From an uncultured Muribaculaceae bacterium (lineage in GTDB: Bacteria > Bacteroidota > Bacteroidia > Bacteroidales > Muribaculaceae): 57,571 nt of DNA. Shown here in pieces: positions 35,263-44,332 of the stretch. How positions within the stretch are numbered: position 1 is the stretch's first letter; every line of letters begins with the position of its first letter. The position numbers and the translations under genes were made by a program. The DNA is taken from positions 1 through 57,571 of the forward strand of contig CAJGDJ010000012.1 in the NCBI GenBank assembly GCA_904502025.1. The letters are read 5' to 3'. Below the pieces are notes generated by a model that saw nothing but the letters and a program-made list of their open reading frames with translations, made no database searches and was not told the DNA's origin.

Positions 35263-36915
35263 ATGAGAAAAATATGTGCATTAATATTAGTTCTATTTGC
35301 TACAGTAATTATTTCAAGTTGTGAGAATGCAAAGATAAATGAGCAAATGGATAATGCAGAGCGTTTAATGAATGAAAAACCAGACTCTGCATTAATTATT
35401 TTAAAAAGTCTTGATAAGAATAAAGGATTGAATGATTCTCAGAATGCTCGTTATGCATTGTTGTATTCACAAGCATTGGATAAAAATTATATTGATGAAA
35501 CAAACGATTCTCTAATAAATATAGTCGTTGAATATTATAGTGAAAATGGAACGGCTAAAGAAAAGTTCTTGTCATTATATTATCAAGGTAGAATATACTA
35601 TAATGCATACGATTATGCTAAATCAATAGTAGCATATACAAAAGCGGAACAATTAATTGAAGAGTTTGAAGATGATTTCATTAAAGGATTATTATATAAT
35701 CAATTGGCTTACGTGTATGAACAATATAATGATTATCATAAGGCTTTAGATGCATATAAAAGTGCATATTCATATTTTGATAAAGCACAAAAGAATAAAC
35801 ACAAAAATTATTCTAAGTATTGTATTGGAGCAATGTTACGTAGCTCGAGTGATAAATATAAAGATGCAGAAAATACTTTAATAGAGACACTGCAATCTGC
35901 TATAGAAGAAGGGGACTCGGTATTAAGGTCATCATGTATGAGTGAATTGATTGTACATTATGTCGAGTCGGGTCAATTTGAAAAAGCAACCAGTTTGTAT
36001 GAAAAATATAAATCAGATAATAGCTTCAATGCGTTATATTCAAAATTTTATAGCTCAATATCATTGTTATTAGCCCATAATAACAATGATGAAGAAAGTG
36101 AAATTTTTCAGCGTATTGCAAGTCAAAAGGCAAGAACAAAAGGTGATTCAATATTAATATTAACTAACGCAGCAAAAATATGTGAGTTGAGAGGTGAATT
36201 TCAACAAGCATATTCTTTATTAAGTAATGCGAAATCAATTGAAGTGAAAAATATTCGTAAACAATTAGAGCATCCTATTTTAACAATTCAAAAAGAATAT
36301 TTAGAAAAAGAATTAGAATTTAATAAGTACAAACAAACAGTTCAATTTCAAAAAAGCGTATTAATTATAGTTTTAATCTTTTTATTAGCAATAACTATTG
36401 TTATTTATTTACGATATTTAATAAAGACTCGGGAACATATGATTTCCGAATATGCTGATGTTATTTCAGAACTGCGACAAACTCAACAGGAAAATAAAAC
36501 AATAGTATCAGAACTATTGCAAAATTTATTTAAGGATCAATTTAAATTTCTAAATAGTATAGGAGAAACTATTTTTAATCAAGCAAATGATTCAAAAGGT
36601 CAAAAGATAGTTTATAATGAAATGAAACTTATAGTCGGTCGATTTAAGGGCAAGAAGACTATTCAAGAATTAGAAGTATTGGTAAATACATATTGTGATA
36701 ATGTAATGGAGATTTTGCGTGCTGAAGTCCCTCAACTACATGAAGAAGATTATCGTCAGCTATGTTATCATTATGCCGGGTTTTCAGGGAAACTAATTAG
36801 TTTGTTACTTGAAAAAAGCCAATCAAATGTTTATTTAAGAAAATCAAGATTAAAGGAAAAGATTATACAAATTAATCCGAAAAATATAGATGTTATACTA
36901 AGATATTTATCATAA
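35263..36915 (+). CDS. Membrane-tethered TPR protein with C-terminal HTH-like domain (putative regulator)
   Basis: 550 residues from ATG 35263. Residues 1-19 are a lipoprotein-like signal (ICALILVLFATVIISSC). Residues ~25-340 are periplasmic TPR-type helices (EKPDSALIILKSLD, FLSLYYQGRIYYNAYDYAKSI, GLLYNQLAYVYEQYNDYHKAL). One membrane helix lies at ~364-385 (VLIIVLIFLLAITIVIYL). The cytoplasmic part has a coiled region and then, at ~494-537, EEDYRQLCYHYAGFSGKLIS and a following NVYLRKSRLKEKI, which resembles a LuxR/sigma-4-type helix-turn-helix. This suggests a one-component transmembrane regulator sensing the periplasm. Such proteins are common but little studied in Bacteroidales. It precedes an outer-membrane barrel gene, a likely target. 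Codon use is very AT-rich. Confidence 0.65.
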   Translation: MRKICALILVLFATVIISSCENAKINEQMDNAERLMNEKPDSALIILKSLDKNKGLNDSQNARYALLYSQALDKNYIDETNDSLINIVVEYYSENGTAKEKFLSLYYQGRIYYNAYDYAKSIVAYTKAEQLIEEFEDDFIKGLLYNQLAYVYEQYNDYHKALDAYKSAYSYFDKAQKNKHKNYSKYCIGAMLRSSSDKYKDAENTLIETLQSAIEEGDSVLRSSCMSELIVHYVESGQFEKATSLYEKYKSDNSFNALYSKFYSSISLLLAHNNNDEESEIFQRIASQKARTKGDSILILTNAAKICELRGEFQQAYSLLSNAKSIEVKNIRKQLEHPILTIQKEYLEKELEFNKYKQTVQFQKSVLIIVLIFLLAITIVIYLRYLIKTREHMISEYADVISELRQTQQENKTIVSELLQNLFKDQFKFLNSIGETIFNQANDSKGQKIVYNEMKLIVGRFKGKKTIQELEVLVNTYCDNVMEILRAEVPQLHEEDYRQLCYHYAGFSGKLISLLLEKSQSNVYLRKSRLKEKIIQINPKNIDVILRYLS

Positions 36916-36978
36916 CCTCTGATAATCAGCGATATATCCTACGTCTTTAGAATTTACATAGTAAGTTGTTGAAAATAA

Positions 36979-37029
36979 AATAGTTAGCAACATGATAGAA
37001 TGTTTTCTTCTTCGATATTGCTAACTATT
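36979..37029. repeat. 12-bp inverted repeat between the regulator and barrel genes
   Basis: AATAGTTAGCAA (36979-36990) and its exact complement (37018-37029), 27 bp apart. With no T-tract it is not a convincing terminator. It could be a regulator-binding site or a transcript-end hairpin. Confidence 0.45.
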
Positions 37030-37140
37030 TGTGTGTCAATATATTGTCTCGGTTGCTGTAAGGCATTTTTGATATAAAAACTAATGCAAATGGTATGGAA
37101 ATACTGTTACTTTGCATTGTAAAATAAAAATATTAATGTT

Positions 37141-39486
37141 ATGAAGTTTTTAGCAAAAATTGGGATGATGTTGTTTCTTTTAAGTGTGCCAATAAAAGTA
37201 TATGCAAAAGTACAGCTACTTGGACATGTTTTGTTCCCAGATGATTATGTCTATCCATATACGATTGAACTGGAGTATAAAAATGGCAAAAAAGACACTA
37301 AAGCATTTAATGACTCTATATTCCAAATTAATTGTAGTGATTCCAATGTTATAGAAATGAAATTAAGTTCTTTAGGATTCGAATCAATAGTTAAAACATT
37401 AAGCATACAAAAGAGTGAGTTAAGTGGAGATAGCATATATTATTGTGATACAATATATTTTAAAGAGGCATCATATATGTTGGACGAAGTTGTGGTTGAA
37501 GCAAAAAAGATGTTGGTAAAAAACACTGGGTTAGACTTTGTAATAAGTAATATCCAGGGGAGTTATTTGGGCGATTCTGGCTCTATGTTAGATATGTTAG
37601 CCTGGACTCCAGGGGTTTCTGTTGCGAATGGGGAAGACATAAAGGTATTAGGTCGAGGAGGAAGCCCCATTATATATATAAATGGGGAACAAGTAATTAA
37701 TAATGCTCAACTTAGAGCAATGCAATCAAAGACTGTAAAAAAAATTGAGATAATTCGAGAACCAGATGCGTCCTATCCAATAGGAGCATCTTCTGTCATT
37801 AACATAACAACAGATACTCCAATCGGTGATATTTTAAACTTGAATTTATTAGATAACATTCGATTCAGTGAAAAAATATCAAATAAAATCTCATCAAGTG
37901 TATGGGGAAAATATAAGGGATTTAGCTTTAATATGTCTTTATCTTATTCTCAAAATCAGAGTAAACAAAGTTCCAATAATTTATTGACTGTATTAGGAGA
38001 AAATAACGAAAATATTAAAGAATTTCATACAATAAAAGATGATAATATATCGGGTAATCAGTATTATTGGTATATCGGTTGCGTTTATAATCATAAGAAA
38101 AAAAATATGTTCCAACTTCAATATACTGGCTCAATGCTTGATAATAATCGTTTGTTTGAAACCGAAATAGAAGAAAAAATATATGAAAATATAGAACAAC
38201 AAAAATATGAAACCAAATGTCATAATAGCCCAGAAAGCCATTCGATATTGGGTTCATATAGATATAGATTAAATGGATATACATTAAATATAAATGCGAA
38301 TTATACTATAAAGACAAATAATCTAATTGAAAATATTGCAGAAGAAAAAGTAACATTAGAAAGGATTAATGAATATAAATCCAGATACAGTAATGTATTA
38401 TTTAAAACTGATTTGTCATGGAAATTCGCAAAAAAAGATTCTGAAAATTTAGGTTTTTATATTGGGTCAACGACAAGTAAAGTCAATTCAATATATACGG
38501 AATATGATACACAATGGACAGCTTCTAAAAACACATGGGTAGAAGGTTTCTATAATTTTAAGTATAAAAATACTCCATTCCAATTAACTATTGGAATAAA
38601 TGGGCGTTATGAGGTTCAAAATGTAGAAAGTAATGACCTAAATTGGGCAAAGTTTAGAAAAAGTTATTTTAATCTATCTCCCAATGTGATATTTACACAA
38701 GAAATAAAGACGGGGTACACTATTCGTGGAAGTTATAAATATTCATATCGTTTGCCAACCTACAGCCAATTAAATCCGGCATATAAATATTCTGATATAA
38801 TACATTATTATCAAGGGAATCCAAATTTGAAGCCAACGTATACACATAGAGGAACTTTATCTGGAAATATAAAAAAGGTAACGTTAAGTGTGGAATATTA
38901 TAACCATAAAGATGCAATATTAAATATAACAGAACCAATAGCTAATACAGATAAATTTTTGACCAGTCCTATAAATATGTCAGGAAATTATGATTGGGCA
39001 TTTTCAGCAGAGTACACATTGATGCCCTCTATCTTTAGAATATATTTGAGGACTGGTCTGATAGACTCTCATGTAAAATATTATTCGCAAGGACAACTAT
39101 TAAAACAATCAATGCTTTTCTTTCAAGGTAATATAAATTTTGCTTTAAATATGCAGAAAAAATATAATTTATTTTTAACTATGGACTACAATTCACCACA
39201 ATTAATAAATAATATAAAACAGTCATATACATGTAATTTAAGCGTAGGTGCAGACGCAAGATTTTTTAAAAATAAATTATATGCAAGAATTGAAATAAAT
39301 GATATTTTTAGAAGAAGCATTACACCATCATGGACTCAATACAGTCCATATATATATCAACACCATATTAATAACTACGATACAAGATATGCATCATTAA
39401 CATTAAGCTATCAATTTACTTCTGCTAAACATTCAGTAAAACAAAGAGTGATAAATCAGGAAGAGTTAAGACGTATTCAAGAATAA
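37141..39486 (+). CDS. Outer-membrane beta-barrel protein with plug domain (TonB-receptor-like)
   Basis: 781 residues. Signal peptide 1-22 (...VPIKVYA). Residues ~24-110 look like a small beta domain in the place of the usual carboxypeptidase-like segment. ~115-235 is a plug domain: MLDEVVVEAKKM, MLDMLAWTPGVSVANGEDIKVLGRGGSP and VKKIEIIREPDASYPIGASSVINI. The rest alternates aromatic beta strands as in the outer-membrane barrel family PF14905. The C-terminus is unusual: after the last clear strand (ASLTLSYQF) it continues with a polar 22-residue tail. No SusD partner is adjacent. It may import or sense a ligand with the upstream TPR-HTH protein, from which it is separated by 225 bp. Confidence 0.82.
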   Translation: MKFLAKIGMMLFLLSVPIKVYAKVQLLGHVLFPDDYVYPYTIELEYKNGKKDTKAFNDSIFQINCSDSNVIEMKLSSLGFESIVKTLSIQKSELSGDSIYYCDTIYFKEASYMLDEVVVEAKKMLVKNTGLDFVISNIQGSYLGDSGSMLDMLAWTPGVSVANGEDIKVLGRGGSPIIYINGEQVINNAQLRAMQSKTVKKIEIIREPDASYPIGASSVINITTDTPIGDILNLNLLDNIRFSEKISNKISSSVWGKYKGFSFNMSLSYSQNQSKQSSNNLLTVLGENNENIKEFHTIKDDNISGNQYYWYIGCVYNHKKKNMFQLQYTGSMLDNNRLFETEIEEKIYENIEQQKYETKCHNSPESHSILGSYRYRLNGYTLNINANYTIKTNNLIENIAEEKVTLERINEYKSRYSNVLFKTDLSWKFAKKDSENLGFYIGSTTSKVNSIYTEYDTQWTASKNTWVEGFYNFKYKNTPFQLTIGINGRYEVQNVESNDLNWAKFRKSYFNLSPNVIFTQEIKTGYTIRGSYKYSYRLPTYSQLNPAYKYSDIIHYYQGNPNLKPTYTHRGTLSGNIKKVTLSVEYYNHKDAILNITEPIANTDKFLTSPINMSGNYDWAFSAEYTLMPSIFRIYLRTGLIDSHVKYYSQGQLLKQSMLFFQGNINFALNMQKKYNLFLTMDYNSPQLINNIKQSYTCNLSVGADARFFKNKLYARIEINDIFRRSITPSWTQYSPYIYQHHINNYDTRYASLTLSYQFTSAKHSVKQRVINQEELRRIQE

Positions 39487-39607
39487 AACAATTGTGTGTT
39501 ATTACATCTTTGAGCGAATATCTTGAGTTGTAAGAGTTCTAGTTAATAAGTTTGATTTGCTCGATTGTTAATGTGAAAAATTTGACAATAATATACACTT
39601 TTGGGTA

Positions 39608-39638
39608 TTTGTCAGATGTTTAATTATAGATACTTTTG
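39608..39638 (+). promoter_or_regulatory. Promoter of the transglutaminase-like gene
   Basis: TTTG (39608-39611), 19-bp spacer, TACTTTTG (39631-39638), a full match to the Bacteroides consensus. It overlaps an in-frame ATG at 39638 and so supports the start at 39710. Confidence 0.7.
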
Positions 39639-39709
39639 TGCTCAAATGTGTAACAAATAAACATTTCTTACGTCTATATAATGTATATTGTAAAAATAAG
39701 TTAGATATT

Positions 39710-40963
39710 ATGAATGGAAAAAGTATTTTATTGAGTTTAGTGTTAATGATGTTGTTATCGCTGACAATAGTTGCCGAAGAGAAATCCGAAATGATTGCTA
39801 CGGCAAAACAAGTAACTTCTGAGGCAAATACTCTTTTTAAAAAGGGGCAAGTGCAAGAGGCTATAAATCTTATGGAGAATTTCTTGGTTGATTTCGAGAA
39901 ACTACCGGCCGACGAAAAACAAAAATATGCTTATGTAGGTGGGTGGCGTAATCTATATCTCGCGGCCTACTATTCTTCAATAAGTAATGTTGATAAAACA
40001 ATCAGTTGCTTGCACCGAGCTGTTGATTATGGTCTTGATGAAGATATGAATTTTTACTTCTCGCTAAGAAACTCAAAAGTGTTTGACGTGGTTCGCGACA
40101 CTCCTGAATTTCAAGCTATTTATGAACCATTATATCAAAAACATGATTATTTGAGCATCTTGAAAAAATGCGATACATATAGTGTTGATAGCCTTGACTA
40201 TACATTTTCCTATCAATCACCCGATAATGAGGATTTAAGGACACTCAGAGAATATTTTAATCTTGATAGTGTGGCTGGCGATGGCGATGAGCTAAGCAAA
40301 ATAAAGAGATTGCTTGGGTTTGTTAATAATTTGTTACCTCATGACGGAAATACCGATTTTCATGAAAATCCAACTTCGGTAATAGAGATGACGCAATTGT
40401 GTATCTCAAAAAATCATGGAGCAAGTTGTCGCTCTTTGGCGAAGCTATTAAATGAATGCTATTTGTCAATGGGTATAAAAGCTCGCTACATTACATGTTT
40501 GCCTAAGAAGTATATTAGCGATTGCCATGTTATTAATGCCGTATGGAGTACACAGCTTAACAAGTGGTTATGGGTTGACCCCACATGGAATGCAATGGTA
40601 ATGGAATGCAATGGTAATTATTTATCGGTTCAAGAGGTGCGTTATCGCTTACGTAATAATTTGCCATTAAGACTTAATGACAATACACAACTAAACAAGG
40701 GTGAACAGAAGTTCGATGCCGATATTGATGATTATTTATATAATTACATGGCAAAGAATCTATATTATATATGTTCGGCAAAGGATTTTTATGCCGGTAT
40801 AGAATATAAAAAAGTTGAGTCATCAGATCCTATTGAAAAGCGTTGGATTTATCTTGTTCCAGCTGATTATGATATGGAAAATGATGATATTGGAAGTGGA
40901 GATGAGAAGTCTTCCAATAGTTTAATTACTACTAATGATTCTGTATTTTGGCAAAAGCCATAG
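39710..40963 (+). CDS. Secreted transglutaminase-like protein
   Basis: 417 residues from ATG 39710. Signal peptide ~1-22 (MNGKSILLSLVLMMLLSL...). An N-terminal helical part (~30-130) with TPR-like packing is followed by a transglutaminase-like fold with the triad Cys240 (HGASCRSLA), His273 (CHVINAVW) and Asp290 (WLWVDPTWN). In bacteria such domains are mostly cysteine proteases or peptide amidases. The C-terminal tail is acidic (ENDDIGSGDEKSS). Monocistronic, with a consensus promoter and terminator. Its G+C is closer to the housekeeping genes than to the two AT-rich genes before it. Confidence 0.82.
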   Translation: MNGKSILLSLVLMMLLSLTIVAEEKSEMIATAKQVTSEANTLFKKGQVQEAINLMENFLVDFEKLPADEKQKYAYVGGWRNLYLAAYYSSISNVDKTISCLHRAVDYGLDEDMNFYFSLRNSKVFDVVRDTPEFQAIYEPLYQKHDYLSILKKCDTYSVDSLDYTFSYQSPDNEDLRTLREYFNLDSVAGDGDELSKIKRLLGFVNNLLPHDGNTDFHENPTSVIEMTQLCISKNHGASCRSLAKLLNECYLSMGIKARYITCLPKKYISDCHVINAVWSTQLNKWLWVDPTWNAMVMECNGNYLSVQEVRYRLRNNLPLRLNDNTQLNKGEQKFDADIDDYLYNYMAKNLYYICSAKDFYAGIEYKKVESSDPIEKRWIYLVPADYDMENDDIGSGDEKSSNSLITTNDSVFWQKP

Positions 40964-40970
40964 TAAGTAA

Positions 40971-41008
40971 TAATAGAGGCTGTATCAAACTGATACAGCC
41001 TCTTATTT
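40971..41008. terminator. Bidirectional terminator between the transglutaminase-like gene and rpoD
   Basis: About 15-bp stem (40973-40987 with 40991-41005), loop AAC, T-rich on both sides. Confidence 0.8.
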
Positions 41009-41037
41009 TATATAAATTCTATAGTCTCTATCTGAGA

Positions 41038-41898
41038 TTAGTTGCCTAAATAGGTTTTTAATAGTCGGCTCTTTTGTCCTTTGAGACGACGAATTGCTTT
41101 TTCTTTAATTTGACGCACGCGTTCACGAGTGAGGTCGAATTTTGCACCAATTTCTTCAAGTGTCATTTCTTGACAGCCGATACCAAAGAACATTTTAAGA
41201 ATCTCGCGTTCACGTTCATGTAGTTGATGTAATGCACGATCTACTTCTTTTGATAGGGATTCTTGTGTCAATGTGTGGTCAGCCATTGGAGAATCATCGT
41301 TGGTCAACACGTCAAGAAGACTGTTGTCTTCGCCTTCAACAAAAGGTGCGTCAACCGAGATATGGCGACCTGATACTTTTAATGTGTCGGCGATTTTTTC
41401 AACAGGTACGTCAAGCGTTTCAGCAAGTTCTTCGGGCGAAGGACGTCTTTCATTTTCTTGCTCAAACTTAGATAGGGCTTTGCTTATTTTGTTAAGCGAG
41501 CCTACTTGGTTGAGTGGAAGACGCACAATGCGTGATTGCTCAGCAAGAGCTTGGAGGATTGATTGGCGAATCCACCACACTGCATATGAAATGAATTTGA
41601 AACCACGTGTCTCGTCAAACTTTTGAGCTGCTTTAATCAAGCCAAGATTTCCTTCGTTAATCAAGTCGGGCAAACTTAAACCTTGGTTTTGATATTGTTT
41701 TGCCACTGATACAACGAAACGTAGGTTTGCTTTTGTAAGTTTTTCGAGAGCAACTTGGTCTCCTTGCTTAATGCGTTGAGCGAGTTCTACCTCTTCTTCT
41801 ACAGTAATAAGGTCTTCACGCCCAATCTCTTGCAAGTACTTGTCAAGTGATGCACTCTCACGATTGGTGATTGATTTGGTAATTTTAAGTTGTCTCAT
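41038..41898 (-). CDS. rpoD: Primary sigma factor RpoD/SigA
   Basis: 286 residues, the short form typical of Bacteroidetes, lacking most of region 1.1 and the non-conserved insertion. Region 1.2 (SLDKYLQEIGREDLITVEEEVELAQRI), region 2 (FVVSVAKQYQNQGLSLPDLI, KFISYAVWWIRQSI), region 3, and region 4 (LHEREREILKMFFGIG and the HTH MTLEEIGAKFDLTRERVRQI) are all intact. It recognises the TAnnTTTG-type promoters seen in this window. Its own upstream region has such a box at 41927-41934. Confidence 0.96.
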   Translation of the reverse strand: MRQLKITKSITNRESASLDKYLQEIGREDLITVEEEVELAQRIKQGDQVALEKLTKANLRFVVSVAKQYQNQGLSLPDLINEGNLGLIKAAQKFDETRGFKFISYAVWWIRQSILQALAEQSRIVRLPLNQVGSLNKISKALSKFEQENERRPSPEELAETLDVPVEKIADTLKVSGRHISVDAPFVEGEDNSLLDVLTNDDSPMADHTLTQESLSKEVDRALHQLHEREREILKMFFGIGCQEMTLEEIGAKFDLTRERVRQIKEKAIRRLKGQKSRLLKTYLGN

Positions 41899-41926
41899 TT
41901 TATTTTACCGGGTATTTTTCAACTTG

Positions 41927-41934
41927 CAAAGTTA
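41927..41934 (-). promoter_or_regulatory. -7 box of rpoD
   Basis: TAACTTTG on the minus strand, 28 nt before the start codon. Confidence 0.5.
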
Positions 41935-41971
41935 CAAAAAAATAGTCAAACTTCTATCTCGTTAGTGATAA

Positions 41972-43282
41972 TTATTTATATTTTACCCATTTTATGAGTT
42001 CTTTTATCGTTGGTTTCTTGCCATACATAAATATTCCTACTCGATATATTTTGGCAGAGAGCCACACCATTCCAATAAATGATATATACAAAATAACAAG
42101 TGAAGTTATTATTTCCCATGTGGGAATGCCGAATGGGATACGTGTCATCATAGTCATTGGAGCAGTAAATGGTATCATTGACAATATTGTAGCAAATGTT
42201 GAGTTTGGATCATTAATTATAGACATTGACATTACAAGTCCTAATATAATAGGAATCATCACAACGCTTTGAAGTTGGCTCGCATCTTGAACATTATCTA
42301 CTGCCGAGCCAATTGCAGCATTCATTGCTGCATAGAATAAGAATCCTCCTAAAAGGAAAAGGATTAAATATACAAATATATTAACCACATAGCTCACATT
42401 GCTAATAATTGATAGAGCTTGGAGCATTTCGATGTCGTTATTAGCAGTTGCAGTATTTAATGAGCCGGCATTAAAGGCATTCACTTCGCCCATAATTTCT
42501 GCAGGGAGTATTGTTGGTAATACGTATGCCGACATTGATACAATAATTATACCCCAAATCAGAACTTGAGTTAATGCTACAGCTCCAATTCCTAATATTT
42601 TCCCCATCATGAGTTGACCGGGTTTAATAGATGACACCATAATTTCAAGCACACGATTATTCTTTTCTTCTATAATGCTTGTCATTACTAATTGCCCATA
42701 TAGAAGTAGGAACATATATAAAAGTAATGACATTATCATTCCTATTATATATGATAGAGTTGAAGATGAAGAACTGTCTTCTGCTTCATCATTTATACGA
42801 TATGTAGTTAGAGTTATATTAGCATTGATGTCGTTAATTATCTGGTCGAGATTCTCGATGTTATAATTTCTTAATCGATTATCTTCGATTGTTTTTTCGA
42901 TTTGAGATGTGATATTTTGCTCAATAAGCATAGATGATGCGTCGTGAGTATATAAAGTTGCTCCTGTTGGAGATGTGAGAATATCTCGGTTAATTACCAA
43001 TATTCCATCTATACTGTCGTTGGCTTTAGCAACTTCAATTGGGTCGGTTATGGGTATAAATTTCACGCCATCGTCATTTTTTAGGGTAGGTGCGATTATG
43101 CCACTATCGTCAATTACTGCGATGTGTTTTAATTCAGGAGAGCTAAACATCGTTATTAATGCCGGTGCAATCATAATTGTAGCCATAAACAGTGGCATTA
43201 ATATTGTGGTGAATATAAAACTCTTTTTTGATACGCGTTCAAGATATTCGCGTTTTATTACGATTCCTATTTTTGAGTTCAT
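41972..43282 (-). CDS. ABC-2 type exporter permease (NatB-like)
   Basis: 436 residues. One N-terminal membrane helix (~20-45), a large extracytoplasmic domain (~50-175), then five or six C-terminal helices (LSYIIGMIMSLLLYMFLLLYG, GKILGIGAVALTQVLIWGIII, and later ones). The motif EEKNNRVLEIMVSSIKPGQLMMGKI is typical of the ABC2_membrane_3/NatB group, exporters of sodium, drugs or peptides. It overlaps the ATPase gene stop by 4 bp (43279-43282), so the two are coupled. Substrate not assignable. Confidence 0.88.
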   Translation of the reverse strand: MNSKIGIVIKREYLERVSKKSFIFTTILMPLFMATIMIAPALITMFSSPELKHIAVIDDSGIIAPTLKNDDGVKFIPITDPIEVAKANDSIDGILVINRDILTSPTGATLYTHDASSMLIEQNITSQIEKTIEDNRLRNYNIENLDQIINDINANITLTTYRINDEAEDSSSSSTLSYIIGMIMSLLLYMFLLLYGQLVMTSIIEEKNNRVLEIMVSSIKPGQLMMGKILGIGAVALTQVLIWGIIIVSMSAYVLPTILPAEIMGEVNAFNAGSLNTATANNDIEMLQALSIISNVSYVVNIFVYLILFLLGGFLFYAAMNAAIGSAVDNVQDASQLQSVVMIPIILGLVMSMSIINDPNSTFATILSMIPFTAPMTMMTRIPFGIPTWEIITSLVILYISFIGMVWLSAKIYRVGIFMYGKKPTIKELIKWVKYK

Positions 43283-44211
43283 AGTTGTGTTTTGTTATAT
43301 TCTTCAACTGTTTGAATAAATATCTCGTCCATTGATGGCATAGATGGAACTATGCTAATTAATTCACAATTGTTATTTGCGATATTAATAATCTCTTTTA
43401 GTTTTGTTCCGTCATTGAAATTTAGAAGCAATTTTGTTGAATTATTTTCAAGGGGTATGGTTATACATTTTAGAAGCATAGGTTCTAAATGTTGCTTCAA
43501 TACATTGGCATCTCCGTTAAATACAATTTCGTATCTGTTTTTACCATATTGAAGGCGAATATCTTCAACTTTGCCTGAAAGAATGTTGTGAGATTTATTA
43601 ATTAATGTAATGTGGTCGCATAATTCTTCAACGCTCGACATGTTGTGAGTGCTGAATATAATTGTTGAGCCTTCATCTCGAAGTTTTAATATTTCATTTT
43701 TTAGTAAGTTGGCATTTATGGGGTCAAATCCTGAGAATGGTTCGTCGAAGATAAGTAATTTTGGACGGTGCAAAACAGTAATTATAAACTGAATTTTTTG
43801 TGCCATGCCTTTTGATAGTTCTTCTACTTTTTTGTTCCACCAATCGCTGATGTCGAATCGGTCAAACCATTCGTGAAGTCGGGTAGTGGCATCGTGTTTT
43901 GATAGCCCTTTAAGGCGTGCAAAGAATATTGCTTGTTCGCCAACTTTCATTTTTTTATACAATCCACGTTCTTCGGGAAGATATCCGATGTTAACAACGT
44001 CATTTGCTGAAAGAGGGTGTCCGTCAAAATAAACTATTCCTGAATCGGGTGCTGTAATGTGATTTATGATGCGAATCAACGTGGTTTTACCGGCTCCATT
44101 TGGCCCAAGCAAACCGTATATGCTCCCATTGGGGACTGACAATGATACATTGTCAAGAGCAGTGTGTGAAGCGTATGCCTTAGTTACGTTTTCAACTTTA
44201 ATTAGTTCCAT
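43279..44211 (-). CDS. ABC transporter ATP-binding protein (NatA-like)
   Basis: 310 residues from ATG 44211; an in-frame ATG at 44274 lies before the promoter box and is rejected. Walker A GLLGPNGAGKTTL (~32-44), Q-loop LPEERGLYKKM, signature LSKGMAQKI, Walker B LLIFDEPFSGFDP and the H-loop STHNMSS are intact. A C-terminal ~90-residue extension (EIVFNGDANVLKQHL...) is common in DUF4162-type ATPases. It powers the permease that overlaps its end. Confidence 0.92.
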   Translation of the reverse strand: MELIKVENVTKAYASHTALDNVSLSVPNGSIYGLLGPNGAGKTTLIRIINHITAPDSGIVYFDGHPLSANDVVNIGYLPEERGLYKKMKVGEQAIFFARLKGLSKHDATTRLHEWFDRFDISDWWNKKVEELSKGMAQKIQFIITVLHRPKLLIFDEPFSGFDPINANLLKNEILKLRDEGSTIIFSTHNMSSVEELCDHITLINKSHNILSGKVEDIRLQYGKNRYEIVFNGDANVLKQHLEPMLLKCITIPLENNSTKLLLNFNDGTKLKEIINIANNNCELISIVPSMPSMDEIFIQTVEEYNKTQL

Positions 44212-44243
44212 TATTTGTAATATATGAATTTCTATATTAGACG

Positions 44244-44274
44244 CAAAGTTACCAAAAAAGTTGCATTTATTCAA
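44244..44274 (-). promoter_or_regulatory. Promoter of the ABC exporter pair
   Basis: Minus-strand TTG (44272-44274), 20-bp spacer, TAACTTTG (44244-44251), 32 nt before ATG 44211. Confidence 0.55.
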
Positions 44275-44277
44275 TAA

Positions 44278-44313
44278 AAAAAGTGCTTACCATTATATGT
44301 GATAAGCACTTTG
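44278..44313 (-). terminator. Terminator of the HtrA gene
   Basis: 10-bp stem (44280-44289 with 44303-44312); a T-run follows on the minus strand. Confidence 0.75.
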
Positions 44314-44332
44314 GGATATTAATTATTCTATA

